A stretch of DNA of 64,000 nt, taken from the NCBI RefSeq assembly GCF_030295745.1, contig NZ_AP027291.1, forward strand, positions 2,666,001 through 2,730,000, given 5' to 3'. The notes beneath the pieces were generated by a model. The model was not told where the DNA came from and did not search any database. It worked only from the letters and a program-made list of their open reading frames with translations. The DNA is from Mycolicibacterium sp. TUM20985. GTDB taxonomy: Bacteria > Actinomycetota > Actinomycetes > Mycobacteriales > Mycobacteriaceae. The position numbers were made by a program, and so were the translations under genes. Below, one piece after another: positions 38,827-47,542 of this stretch (positions within the stretch are counted from its first letter, which is position 1; every line of letters starts with the position of its first letter).

Positions 38827-40863
38827 TCATCGTAAGAACGCCGCCGCCACGCCGGCATCGACCGGCACGTGCAGTCCCGTCGTGTGCGAGAAGTCCGACG
38901 TACACAACGCGAACGCGGCGTTGGCGATGTTCTCCGGCAGGACTTCACGTTTCAGCAGGGTGCGCTGCGCGTAGTAGGCGCCGAGCTCCTCCTCCGGCAC
39001 GCCGTACACCGCGGCTCGCTTGGCACCCCAGCCGCCGGCGAAGATGCCAGAGCCGCGCACCACCCCGTCGGGGTTGATGCCGTTGACCTTGACGCCGTGC
39101 TCCCCGAGTTCGGCCGCCAGTAGCCGCACTTGATGCGCCTGGTCGGCCTTGGTTGCCGAGTAGGCGATGTTGATGGGCCCGGCGAACACCGCGTTCTTCG
39201 ACGAGATGTAGATGATGTCCCCGCCGAGGCCCTGGTCGATCAGCGCTCGCGCGGCGGCCTTGGACACTAGGAACGAGCCGCGGGCCATCACGTTGTGCTG
39301 CAGGTCCCAGTCCGCCGCCGTCGTCTCCAGGAGCGACTTGGACAGTGAGAGACCCGCGTTGTTGACCACGATGTCGATACCGCCGAACGCCAGGACGGTG
39401 GCGTCGATCGCGGCCTGTACGGCGGCCTCGTCGGTGACGTCGGCGGCGATGCCGATCGCGACGTCGGCCGAACCAATTGCTTCCGCTGCCGCACCGGCCT
39501 TCTCGGCATCGAGGTCGGCGATGACGACGCAGGCGCCCTCCGCCGCGAGGCGGGTCGCGATGGCCTTGCCGATACCCGACGCAGCGCCGGTGACCAGCGC
39601 GATGCGGGTGGCGAGCGCCTTCGGCTTGGGCATCCGCGCCAGCTTGGCCTCCTCGAGCGCCCAGTACTCGATGCGGAACTTCTCCGCTTCGTCGATCGGC
39701 GCGTAGGTGGAGATGGCCTCCGCCCCGCGCATCACGTTGATGGCGTTGAGGTAGAACTCGCCGGCCACCCGCGCCGTCTGCTTGTCCTTGCCGTAGCTGA
39801 ACATCCCGACACCGGGGATCAGCACGATGGCCGGATCCGCCCCGCGCAGCGCGGGGCTGTCGGCGGAGGCGTGCCGGTCGTAGTACGCCTGGTAGTCCGC
39901 GCGGTAGGTCTGGTGCAAGTCGGCCAGCCTGGTCCGGCAGTCCTCGAGCGAGGCGTCGGCGGGCAGGTCGAGCACCATCGGCTTGACCTTGGTGCGCAGG
40001 AAGTGGTCGGGGCAGCTGGTGCCCAGTGCCGCGAGCCGCGGATGCGCACTGGTGGAAAGGAATTCGAGCACCCGAGGGTCGTCGGTGAAGTGGCCGACCT
40101 GAGGTTTGTCCGCCGATGCCAACCCGCGGACGAAGGGGGCCAGTGCGGCGGCCTTGGCCCGCCGCTGCTCGTCGGGCAGCGCGCCATAACCGTCCAGTGG
40201 CGCACCGAATGGCTGCGGTCGGCCGTTGGCCTCGATGTACTTCGCGACGGTGTCGATGATCTCCAGCGACCGTGCCTCGGCCTCGGTGGAGGTGTCTCCC
40301 CACGCGGTGATGCCGTGCCCGCCGAGGATGGTGCCGATGGCCTGCGGGTTGCGCTCCTTGATCTCGGCGATGTCGAGGCCCAGCTGAAAGCCGGGCCGGC
40401 GCCATGGAACCCACACCACGCGGTCACCGAAGATCTGCTTGGTCAACGCCTCACCGTCGGCGGCGGTCGCCAGCGCGATGCCCGAGTCGGGATGCAGGTG
40501 GTCGACGTGTGCCGCATCGACGAGACCGTGCATGGCGGTGTCGATGGACGGTGCCGCCCCGCCGCGGCCGTGCAGGCAGTAGTCGAAGGCGGCCACCATC
40601 TCGTCCTCGCGCTCGACGCCGGGGTAGACGTGGACCAGCGTACGCATCCGGTCCAGCCGAAGGACGGCCAGTCCGGTCTCGGTCAGTGTGCCGAGGTCTC
40701 CCCCGGAACCCTTGACCCACAACAGGTCTACCGGTTCTCCGGTGACGGGATCGACGTCGGAACCCTTGGTCGAGGTGTTGCCGCCCGCGTAGTTGGTGTT
40801 CTTGGGATCTGCCCCGAGTCGGTTGGAGCGGGCGATCAGATCGGCAACGCATGCGTTGGTCAT
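38827..40863 (-). CDS. rhaEW: Bifunctional rhamnulose-1-phosphate aldolase / L-lactaldehyde dehydrogenase
   Basis: A 678-residue fusion. Residues about 1-400 are a class II aldolase domain with metal-ligand His residues in VDHLHPDSGIAL and GGHGITAWGD. Residues about 425-675 are an SDR with TGAASGIG, NNAG, Ser in YISSKNAV and YSATK. The aldolase splits rhamnulose-1-phosphate into DHAP and L-lactaldehyde, and the dehydrogenase domain oxidises the aldehyde to L-lactate. The B. subtilis RhaEW (YuxG) type has the same layout. Its ATG abuts the rhaI stop without a gap. Confidence 0.9.
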   Translation of the reverse strand: MTNACVADLIARSNRLGADPKNTNYAGGNTSTKGSDVDPVTGEPVDLLWVKGSGGDLGTLTETGLAVLRLDRMRTLVHVYPGVEREDEMVAAFDYCLHGRGGAAPSIDTAMHGLVDAAHVDHLHPDSGIALATAADGEALTKQIFGDRVVWVPWRRPGFQLGLDIAEIKERNPQAIGTILGGHGITAWGDTSTEAEARSLEIIDTVAKYIEANGRPQPFGAPLDGYGALPDEQRRAKAAALAPFVRGLASADKPQVGHFTDDPRVLEFLSTSAHPRLAALGTSCPDHFLRTKVKPMVLDLPADASLEDCRTRLADLHQTYRADYQAYYDRHASADSPALRGADPAIVLIPGVGMFSYGKDKQTARVAGEFYLNAINVMRGAEAISTYAPIDEAEKFRIEYWALEEAKLARMPKPKALATRIALVTGAASGIGKAIATRLAAEGACVVIADLDAEKAGAAAEAIGSADVAIGIAADVTDEAAVQAAIDATVLAFGGIDIVVNNAGLSLSKSLLETTAADWDLQHNVMARGSFLVSKAAARALIDQGLGGDIIYISSKNAVFAGPINIAYSATKADQAHQVRLLAAELGEHGVKVNGINPDGVVRGSGIFAGGWGAKRAAVYGVPEEELGAYYAQRTLLKREVLPENIANAAFALCTSDFSHTTGLHVPVDAGVAAAFLR

Positions 40864-42015
40864 TCATGCTCCCCAGGACGATTGGGTTCCGCCGACGCGG
40901 TCGGCGTCGACGGTCTTCTGATACCCGGACTCGGCGAACGCACGCATCGGGTGTGCGGGCAGGCCGCGTTCGGTGCGCCAGTGGGCCATCGCGGGACGGA
41001 CGTCGGTGTAGAAGGCATCCATGAAGATCTCGTTGGCGCCCAGTACGTCACCGGCCTCCTGTGCCGACGCCAGCTCCTCGGTGTCCACCAGCAGCGCCCG
41101 TGCCGTCATCTCGGCCACGTTGAGCACTGAGCGGATCTGGCCCGGGATCTTGGCCTCCACGTTGTGACACTGGTCGAGCATCAACGCGAGGTCGGATCCC
41201 GTCTCCAGACCGCCGCCGCGGATCACCTCGAACATGATCCGGAACAGCTGGAACGGGTCGGCCGCGCCGACGATGAGGTCGTCGTCGGCGTAGAAGCGGG
41301 AGTTGAAGTCGAACGAACCGAGCTTCTGCAGCCGTAGCAGCTGCGCGACGATGAACTCGATGTTGGTTCCCGGTGCGTGGTGGCCGGTGTCGAGGCAGAC
41401 CTTCGCGCGCTCGCCTAGCGCGCTGACCTGAGCGTAGGAGGTGCCCCAATCCGGCACGTCGGTCATGTACATCGCGGGTTCGAAGAACTTGTACTCCAAC
41501 ACCATTCGCTGATGGGGACCGATGTGCTGGTAGATCGACGCCAACGATTCCGCCAGCCGGTCCTGCCTGCCGCGGATGTCGCCCTGGCCTGGGTAGTTGG
41601 TGCCGTCGGCCAGCCAGATCTTGAGATCCCGTGAGCCCGTCTGGTCCATGATCTCGATACATGCCAGATGGTGGTCGATCGCCTTCTGCCGCACCATCTT
41701 GTCGATGTGCGTCAGGCTGCCGAACTTGTAGTCGTCGTCCTGGAAGGTGTTGGAGTTGATGGTGCCCAGTTGCACGCCGTGCTCGGCCGCGAAGGCGCCG
41801 AGCGCGGCGTAGTCGTCGACCCGGTCCCACGGGATGTGCAGTGCCACGGTCGGAGCCATGCCCGTGAACCGGTGCACCGTCGCGGCGTCGGCGATCTTCT
41901 CCTGGATGGTTCGCGGCGTGCCCGGCGTACCGAAGACCTTGAACCGCGTTCCCGAGTTTCCGAACGCCCACGACGGCAGTTCGATGGCGATGTTGTCGAG
42001 CAAGCTGTTGGTCAT
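40864..42015 (-). CDS. rhaI: L-rhamnose isomerase
   Basis: A 383-residue TIM-barrel isomerase of the RhaI type (Pseudomonas/Bacillus group, not E. coli RhaA). Metal-site and active-site segments are IEIMDQTGSRDLKIWLADGT, VLEYKFFEPAMY, VCLDTGHHAPGTN and FNSRFYADDDLIVGAADP. It converts L-rhamnose to L-rhamnulose. ATG at 42015 (MTNSLLDNIAIELP) is preferred to the longer frame, which would run through the operator palindrome. It is the first gene of the rhamnose operon; I see no rhamnose mutarotase or dedicated transporter. Confidence 0.9.
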   Translation of the reverse strand: MTNSLLDNIAIELPSWAFGNSGTRFKVFGTPGTPRTIQEKIADAATVHRFTGMAPTVALHIPWDRVDDYAALGAFAAEHGVQLGTINSNTFQDDDYKFGSLTHIDKMVRQKAIDHHLACIEIMDQTGSRDLKIWLADGTNYPGQGDIRGRQDRLAESLASIYQHIGPHQRMVLEYKFFEPAMYMTDVPDWGTSYAQVSALGERAKVCLDTGHHAPGTNIEFIVAQLLRLQKLGSFDFNSRFYADDDLIVGAADPFQLFRIMFEVIRGGGLETGSDLALMLDQCHNVEAKIPGQIRSVLNVAEMTARALLVDTEELASAQEAGDVLGANEIFMDAFYTDVRPAMAHWRTERGLPAHPMRAFAESGYQKTVDADRVGGTQSSWGA

Positions 42016-42034
42016 ACCCCGCACCTCAGCGTTG

Positions 42035-42048
42035 TTGAAACGTTTCAA
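42035..42048. promoter_or_regulatory. LacI-type operator in front of rhaI
   Basis: TTGAAACGTTTCAA is a perfect 14-base palindrome with the central CG typical of LacI-family operators. It lies 20 bases before the rhaI ATG, where a bound repressor would block the promoter or early elongation. The operon's own LacI regulator is the obvious ligand. Confidence 0.8.
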
Positions 42049-42099
42049 TATGTGGTGCCGCTCACCCTAGGGAAGCCGCCCGGCGGAAGTCAACCGCCC

Positions 42100-42164
42100 C
42101 CCCGCGCGATATGTGCACCCGCACCCGCGCTTGCCACGGGCGCGGGTGCACAAATCGCGCGGGG
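42100..42164 (-). terminator. Long hairpin between the thiolase-like gene and the rhamnose operon
   Basis: The 23-base arms at 42100-42122 and 42142-42164 are complementary except for one A-A mismatch; the core GTGCACCCGC pairs with GCGGGTGCAC. It lies just past the stop of the thiolase-like gene and upstream of rhaI, and should insulate the two units. No T tract is seen. Confidence 0.75.
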
Positions 42165-42166
42165 CG

Positions 42167-43639
42167 CTACAGGAGGGTGGCGCTACCGTCGGCGAGCACG
42201 CGGACCTTGGCGCCCGCGAGGTCCTCGCGAGTACTCGCCTCGGCCTCGGTGGCGTCGGTGATCACCGCGAGGGCGCGGCTGTCGGTGGGCGTGCGGACCG
42301 CGAGGAACGCCTTCTCTGGAATGCCGTCGCGGCTGACCGGCGTGGTCCACGACTCGACGGTCCCGACACCCTCCCACTCGTCCTCGGCGATCCGCGTCGG
42401 CTGGGCGTCGACAGCAGATTGCACGTCCTCCCAACGGAATTCGTTCACTGGCGGCTCGGTCCCGTAGACGCCGAAGCTGTGCTTGGTCAGGTAACCGCCA
42501 TTGGCCGTGACGAGGCCGACGGTCCCCGGCGACGAGGTCAGCCGCTCCGCCATGGTGGCGATGGAGTGCGTGACGTAGTTGTTCCACGGCCCGCCCGCAA
42601 AGGTCAGGCCGCCGGTCACCGTCAGCGGGTGAGGGCCGTCGAGCGCAAGACCGAGTTCGCGTGCGGCGACCTGGACCGCTGAGGGGAAGCAGGAGTACAG
42701 GTCGACGAAGTCCATGTCGTCGATGCCCCGACCCGCCAGCTCCAGCGCCCGGCCACCGGCGATCCGGATGGCGGGTGATCGGTCGAACGCGTCGCGCTCG
42801 CCGATCAGATAGGTGTCATGAGCGTCGGTGCCCGCATACGGGAACACCCAGCGATCGTTCGGAACCTGAAGGTATGTAGCTCTTTCCACCGACATCAGCA
42901 CCAGGGCGGCTCCCTGGTCGACCATGTTGTTGGAGTTCATCAACTTGGTGTACGGCCAGCTGATCATCCGGTTGGTCGCACTGGGCTGCCAGACGTCCTC
43001 GGCGGTCACGACGCTCCGGTTCCAGGCGTGCGGGTTGCCCTGGGCGACGGTGCTGAATCCGGCCCACAGCTCGCCGATCCGGCGGCGGTGTTCGTCGGGC
43101 GTCTCCCCAGCCGTGATGCGCAACGCCTGCTCGAACATCGGGTAGACGAACGACGGCCGATCCAGATGAATGCGCAGTTCGACGGGCCCGGCCAGCGCGA
43201 ACTCGTCCTCGGCGCCCTGCGGAACGGGCACCGAGTCGTCCTGCTTCGTGTAGTCCAGCTTGCCGCCCGCTGCCCGCACCTTGGTCCGGGTGCGCCACGT
43301 CTCGGCACCGGCGATGATCACGGCGTCCGCGGCGCCGCGTTGGATGTCGAGACACGCCTGGTTGACCAGCGATTGCGGGACGTTACCGCCGATGCTGGTG
43401 TACCGACCCTCGGCGTTGGTGGCTCGAATCCGTTCGGCGAGAAGCAGTCCGGGGTTGCGGTACCGCCAGGACAGCAGGTTGACGATGCGCACGGAGTCCA
43501 CGGCTTCGAGCACCCGCGGATCGGCCGCGGCCCGAGCCGCCTGCTCCATCAGGTCGACGGGCTCCACCGTCGGATCACCGTCGCGTTGGTTGACCTGGCC
43601 GTAGCCGACGAGCACCGGTGTTCTGGCATCCAGCGGCAT
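42167..43639 (-). CDS. Thiolase-like protein, probably TLP1 type
   Basis: A 490-residue thiolase-fold protein (MPLDARTPVLVGYGQVNQRD, IIAGAETW, GGPWNNYVTHSIA, LVTANGGYLTKHSFGVYG) with an extra C-terminal domain of about 85 residues. The catalytic Cys of true thiolases, expected around GGNVPQSLVNQACLDIQRG, is not at its normal place, and the second Cys/His motif is changed too. This matches the mycobacterial thiolase-like protein type 1 group, which has an added C-terminal domain and altered catalytic residues. It probably binds CoA esters; activity is doubtful. It corresponds to Rv1867 and lies 36 bases after the aldehyde dehydrogenase gene. Confidence 0.75.
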   Translation of the reverse strand: MPLDARTPVLVGYGQVNQRDGDPTVEPVDLMEQAARAAADPRVLEAVDSVRIVNLLSWRYRNPGLLLAERIRATNAEGRYTSIGGNVPQSLVNQACLDIQRGAADAVIIAGAETWRTRTKVRAAGGKLDYTKQDDSVPVPQGAEDEFALAGPVELRIHLDRPSFVYPMFEQALRITAGETPDEHRRRIGELWAGFSTVAQGNPHAWNRSVVTAEDVWQPSATNRMISWPYTKLMNSNNMVDQGAALVLMSVERATYLQVPNDRWVFPYAGTDAHDTYLIGERDAFDRSPAIRIAGGRALELAGRGIDDMDFVDLYSCFPSAVQVAARELGLALDGPHPLTVTGGLTFAGGPWNNYVTHSIATMAERLTSSPGTVGLVTANGGYLTKHSFGVYGTEPPVNEFRWEDVQSAVDAQPTRIAEDEWEGVGTVESWTTPVSRDGIPEKAFLAVRTPTDSRALAVITDATEAEASTREDLAGAKVRVLADGSATLL

Positions 43640-43675
43640 GGGTTGCCTTTCTGCTTCTCTGCTCGCGCTGGTGGG

Positions 43676-45127
43676 CTAGGAGGGGAAGGGTCCGACGCGG
43701 TAGATGGACTTCAGCGTCTGGTAGGCGGCCAGGCCCTCCGGGCCCAGTTCGCGACCCATGCCGCTGGCCTTGACGCCGCCGAACGGTGACTGCATGTCCA
43801 GCTGATAGTCGTTGACGCCGATGGTGCCCGTGTGGACGGCGCGGGCGACGTCGGTGGCGCGCTCGGTGTCGGTTGACCACACCGTGCCGCCGAGACCGAA
43901 CTCGCTGTCGTTGGCGATCTCGATCGCCTCGCGGTCGGAGTCATACGGAATCACCGCGACCACCGGTCCGAAGATCTCCTCCTGCGCGATGCGGGCGGAG
44001 TTGTCGACGTCGGCGAAGACGGTCGGCGAGACGAACCAGCCTCGCGGCTGATCGGCCGGAACCGCGCCGCCCGCAACGACTTTGCCGCCTTCAGACTTGC
44101 CGACGTCGATGTAGTTCAGCACGCGTTCGCGCTGGCGGGCACTGACCAGCGGGCCGATGACGGTGCCCTTGTCCAGCGGGTCCCCGACGGTGAGACCGTC
44201 GGCGAGCGCCGCCACCGCGTCGACCACTTCGCCGTAACGCGACCGCGGGGCCAGGATCCGCGAGCTCAGATGACACGTCTGCCCGTTGTTGACGAACGAG
44301 GCCGACCGCAGACCCTTGATCGTCGCGTCGAGGTCGGCATCGTCGAGGATGATCGCCGCTGACTTGCCGCCCAGTTCCAGCGTGACCGGCCGCAGAAGTC
44401 GCCCGCACATCTCGGCGATGACGCGGCCCGCCGCGGTCGATCCCGTGAAGGCCACCTTGTCGATGCCGGGATGCTGCACCAGGTGCGCGCCTGCCACCGG
44501 TCCACCGGCCACGATGTTGAGAACGCCTGGCGGCAGGCCGGCCTCCTCCGCCGCCTCGCCGAATACCAATGCATCCAAGGCAGTTTCGGGAGCCGCCTTG
44601 AGCACCATCGTGCACCCCGCGGCCAGGGCGGGCGCGATCTTCATGGCCGCCAGCGCCTGCGGGTAGTTCCACGGCGTGATGGCGCCGACGACTCCGACGG
44701 GTTCGCGGCGCACGATGGTGTGCCCGATCATCGCGGGCCGGATCTCCTCATCGTCGGACTCGGCGATTAGCCCCGCGTAGTACCGCAGCAGCGCCGCGGG
44801 GAAGGCACCGTTCGAGCCCCGCGACAGCCGGATCGGCATGCCGTTCTCGCGGGTGCACAACTCGTTGGTGGTCGACGATCGCGCGGTCAGCGCGTCGGCT
44901 AAGCGGAGCAGAATGTCGGCGCGCTCGGCCGCGGGGGTGGCACGCCAGCCGTCCAGTGCCGCGCCCGCCGCTGCCACGGCGTCGTCGATCTCGGATTCGG
45001 TCGCCGAGGAGCCGTCGCCGAGCGGTTCCCCGGTCGCCGCCTCGATGACCGGTTCCACGTGAGTGGCCTTGCGAAACCGCCCGTCGATGAACAGCCTGCC
45101 GCCGTCGAAATCCGTAAGCGTCGTCAT
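43676..45127 (-). CDS. Aldehyde dehydrogenase
   Basis: A 483-residue NAD(P)-dependent aldehyde dehydrogenase. The conserved parts are complete: VGAITPWNYPQALAAMKI (catalytic Asn), VAFTGSTAAGRVIAE, VTLELGGKSAAIILDDAD (general-base Glu), FVNNGQTCHLSSRIL (nucleophilic Cys) and EEIFGPVVAVIPYD. The natural aldehyde is unknown. Its start overlaps the CoA transferase stop (ATGA), so it is translated with it, while from memory M. tuberculosis has the CoA transferase and thiolase-like genes side by side without this gene. Confidence 0.88.
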   Translation of the reverse strand: MTTLTDFDGGRLFIDGRFRKATHVEPVIEAATGEPLGDGSSATESEIDDAVAAAGAALDGWRATPAAERADILLRLADALTARSSTTNELCTRENGMPIRLSRGSNGAFPAALLRYYAGLIAESDDEEIRPAMIGHTIVRREPVGVVGAITPWNYPQALAAMKIAPALAAGCTMVLKAAPETALDALVFGEAAEEAGLPPGVLNIVAGGPVAGAHLVQHPGIDKVAFTGSTAAGRVIAEMCGRLLRPVTLELGGKSAAIILDDADLDATIKGLRSASFVNNGQTCHLSSRILAPRSRYGEVVDAVAALADGLTVGDPLDKGTVIGPLVSARQRERVLNYIDVGKSEGGKVVAGGAVPADQPRGWFVSPTVFADVDNSARIAQEEIFGPVVAVIPYDSDREAIEIANDSEFGLGGTVWSTDTERATDVARAVHTGTIGVNDYQLDMQSPFGGVKASGMGRELGPEGLAAYQTLKSIYRVGPFPS

Positions 45128-47493
45128 GAGGTGCTCCTGTCGTCGGGCCCGGACCATGCGAACAGCACGCCCTCGGTGATCAATCGGTCGATGTCGTCGG
45201 AGTCCAGATCCAGCACGGCACCCACGATCTCCCGAGTCTGCTCCCCCGGCATCGGGGCGGGCCGTTGGGGCGCGTCGGCGATCCGCCGGAACGGCGCCGG
45301 ATGGGTTTCGGCGGTCAGCGGTGCAGCGAACAGCGGGTGGGCCATGTCGCCGTACAAATGGCGGAAGGTGAGTTGCGGATCGGCGAGGACGTCGACCGCA
45401 CGATTCATCGGGCCCGCGGGCACCCCGGCGTCCTGGGCCGCCGCGGCGACCTCGGCCTTGTCGCGGGTCGACGTCCACTCCGCCAGCTGCTCCAGCAATG
45501 ACGCTCTTTCACCGCGCAATTCGACGGCCCCCATGACCTTGGCCAGCGCCACGCGATCATCGTCGGAACGCACCGAGATCACGCACCATTCGTCGTCCCC
45601 AGCGCACGGGTAGACGGCGTGGACGGCGGCGTCGTCGGCGACGTCGAGGCCCGCGGCTCGTGCGGCGTCGGCGGCGTAGGTGGTGGCGAGCTGGTTGACC
45701 GCGGCCTCGGCCTGCGACACGTGCACGTGGGCACCCGCCCCGGAGGTGCTCCGGGCGATGAGTGCCGCAAGGGCACCGATCGCGGTGATCCTGGCGACGA
45801 CGTGGTCCGGGAAGATCGTCGTGGCGTCGTAGAAGCCGACGTCGTTCGCGTCATCGGAGGTCCACAGCCGGCTGACACCGGTGGTGGCGCGCACCAGCGG
45901 TCCGTAACCCATCCGCCCGCTCCACGGACCGGTCGCGCCGAAGGCGCTGCTCTCGGCAAGGATGATCCCTGGGTTGAGAGCGCGCAGCTCACCAAAGGAG
46001 AAGCCAAGGGCAGCAAGGGTTCCCGGTTTGAAGTTGGCGAACACCGCATCGGACTCCGACACCAGCCGACTGAACATGGCGGCACCCTGCGGATGACGCA
46101 GATCAAGACCGAGGCTCGACTCGTTGCGATGGGTGAGCGCCCACGATCTGCTCATCGGCTGACCGGGCGGGGTCTGCCGTAACCCGTCGGGATACGTCGC
46201 ACTCTCCACCTTGATCACCTCGGCACCGAGGTCGGCGAACAGTCGGCCGAGCTCGCCACCGGCGACGATGACGCCGAGATCCAGCACGCGCAATTCCTCG
46301 AACGGCTGCCCGCCCGGTGCATGGGCGGCCGGTGCGGACGGGCGCTCCACGTCGAGCCATCGGCCGTCGTCGGCACCGGGATCCGGGCAGGGACGCTCCA
46401 GACCCGCTCGGCGGCCGTCGATCACGAACGGACCGGCCAACATTTCGAGCGTCGCATCTGGCGACACTCGGGCCTCGGTCAGCGCGCCGACGTCGCGGAA
46501 GTGATCCGACGCGAGTGCCTGGGCGGGACTGAGCACGGCGGCGATGGGGACACCCCGGCGTTGACCCTCGGCGACGAGGGCGTCCATCGTCTGGTCCGCG
46601 AACAGGTCGGCGATGACGGCGTTGAGTTCACTCGAGGCGGCGTAGCGGGCGCCGATCGACTCGAACTTGGCGTCGGAGAACTGCTCCGGTTCGCCGAGCC
46701 AGGCCCGCATGCCCCGCCACTGTCGTGCCGACAGCAGGCAGATCCTGACGAACCCATCGCGGCACGGGAACGTGGGATAGATCTGCTGATTGCGCGGGCG
46801 TCCGCGCCACAATTCGCCGGACGACTTCTGCCCGACGGCGGCCTGACCCTCCGACCCGAAGGGTGGATCGAGGCACTGGACGACGGCTTCGAACCGGGAG
46901 AAGTCGATGTAATCACCACGGCCGCAGCGCAATCGGTGATAGTACGCGACCAGTGCGACCCAGGCGCCCTGAACTGCGGCGGTACCCGACGCGATGCCGT
47001 TCGGCGGCAGCACCGGACGCCCCGCGGTGGGTCCCGAGCGGGACAGTGCCGTCGACATCGCGTACAGCACGGCGTCTGTGGCCCGCCAGTCCGCGCGCGG
47101 ACCCGACGTGCCGAAGTCGGTGATCTCGAGCGCGACGAGATGATCGAACCGGTCCGCCAGCTCGGCGGCGGACCTGCCGAACGAGACGGCGCCGACGGGT
47201 CCCCCACCGTCGACCAGGATGTCGGCGCGGGCGACCAGTTCGACGAAGCGGTCCCGGTCGCCGGCCTCGTGCGGATCGAGCACGGCACTTCGCTTGTTGG
47301 CGTTGTCGAGCGCGAAGGCCACCGACGCCCCCGCCACGGTGGGCCGGGCCGTGCGGTGGGCGGCACCGCCCGGTGCCTCGACCTTCAGCACGTCGGCGCC
47401 CAGATCGGCCAGGAGTCGGCTCACGCCGTCCGAATCCGGGCCCCCGGTGTCGAGCACCCGCACCGACGCCAGAAGCTGACACGTGTCAAGCAT
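45124..47493 (-). CDS. Double-length class III (CaiB/BaiF) CoA transferase
   Basis: A 789-residue protein made of two fused CoA-transferase halves (about 1-370 and 385-780). Each begins with the family pattern LRVLDLG..VAGGELGRLFADLGAEVIKVE or its equivalent, followed by a DLR- or LD-type line. The second half has an Asp at the expected catalytic place (FPDHVVARITAIGALAALIA). The matching part of the first half (LPPNGIASGTAAVQGAW) has none, so one half may be inactive. It should move CoA between acids. It corresponds to Rv1866, is preceded by xfp (49 bases) and is coupled to the aldehyde dehydrogenase. Confidence 0.83.
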   Translation of the reverse strand: MLDTCQLLASVRVLDTGGPDSDGVSRLLADLGADVLKVEAPGGAAHRTARPTVAGASVAFALDNANKRSAVLDPHEAGDRDRFVELVARADILVDGGGPVGAVSFGRSAAELADRFDHLVALEITDFGTSGPRADWRATDAVLYAMSTALSRSGPTAGRPVLPPNGIASGTAAVQGAWVALVAYYHRLRCGRGDYIDFSRFEAVVQCLDPPFGSEGQAAVGQKSSGELWRGRPRNQQIYPTFPCRDGFVRICLLSARQWRGMRAWLGEPEQFSDAKFESIGARYAASSELNAVIADLFADQTMDALVAEGQRRGVPIAAVLSPAQALASDHFRDVGALTEARVSPDATLEMLAGPFVIDGRRAGLERPCPDPGADDGRWLDVERPSAPAAHAPGGQPFEELRVLDLGVIVAGGELGRLFADLGAEVIKVESATYPDGLRQTPPGQPMSRSWALTHRNESSLGLDLRHPQGAAMFSRLVSESDAVFANFKPGTLAALGFSFGELRALNPGIILAESSAFGATGPWSGRMGYGPLVRATTGVSRLWTSDDANDVGFYDATTIFPDHVVARITAIGALAALIARSTSGAGAHVHVSQAEAAVNQLATTYAADAARAAGLDVADDAAVHAVYPCAGDDEWCVISVRSDDDRVALAKVMGAVELRGERASLLEQLAEWTSTRDKAEVAAAAQDAGVPAGPMNRAVDVLADPQLTFRHLYGDMAHPLFAAPLTAETHPAPFRRIADAPQRPAPMPGEQTREIVGAVLDLDSDDIDRLITEGVLFAWSGPDDRSTS

Positions 47494-47542
47494 GCCGATC
47501 AGTATCGTTCAGCGACTGCGGACGGCGCGGGGCGGGGCCGAG

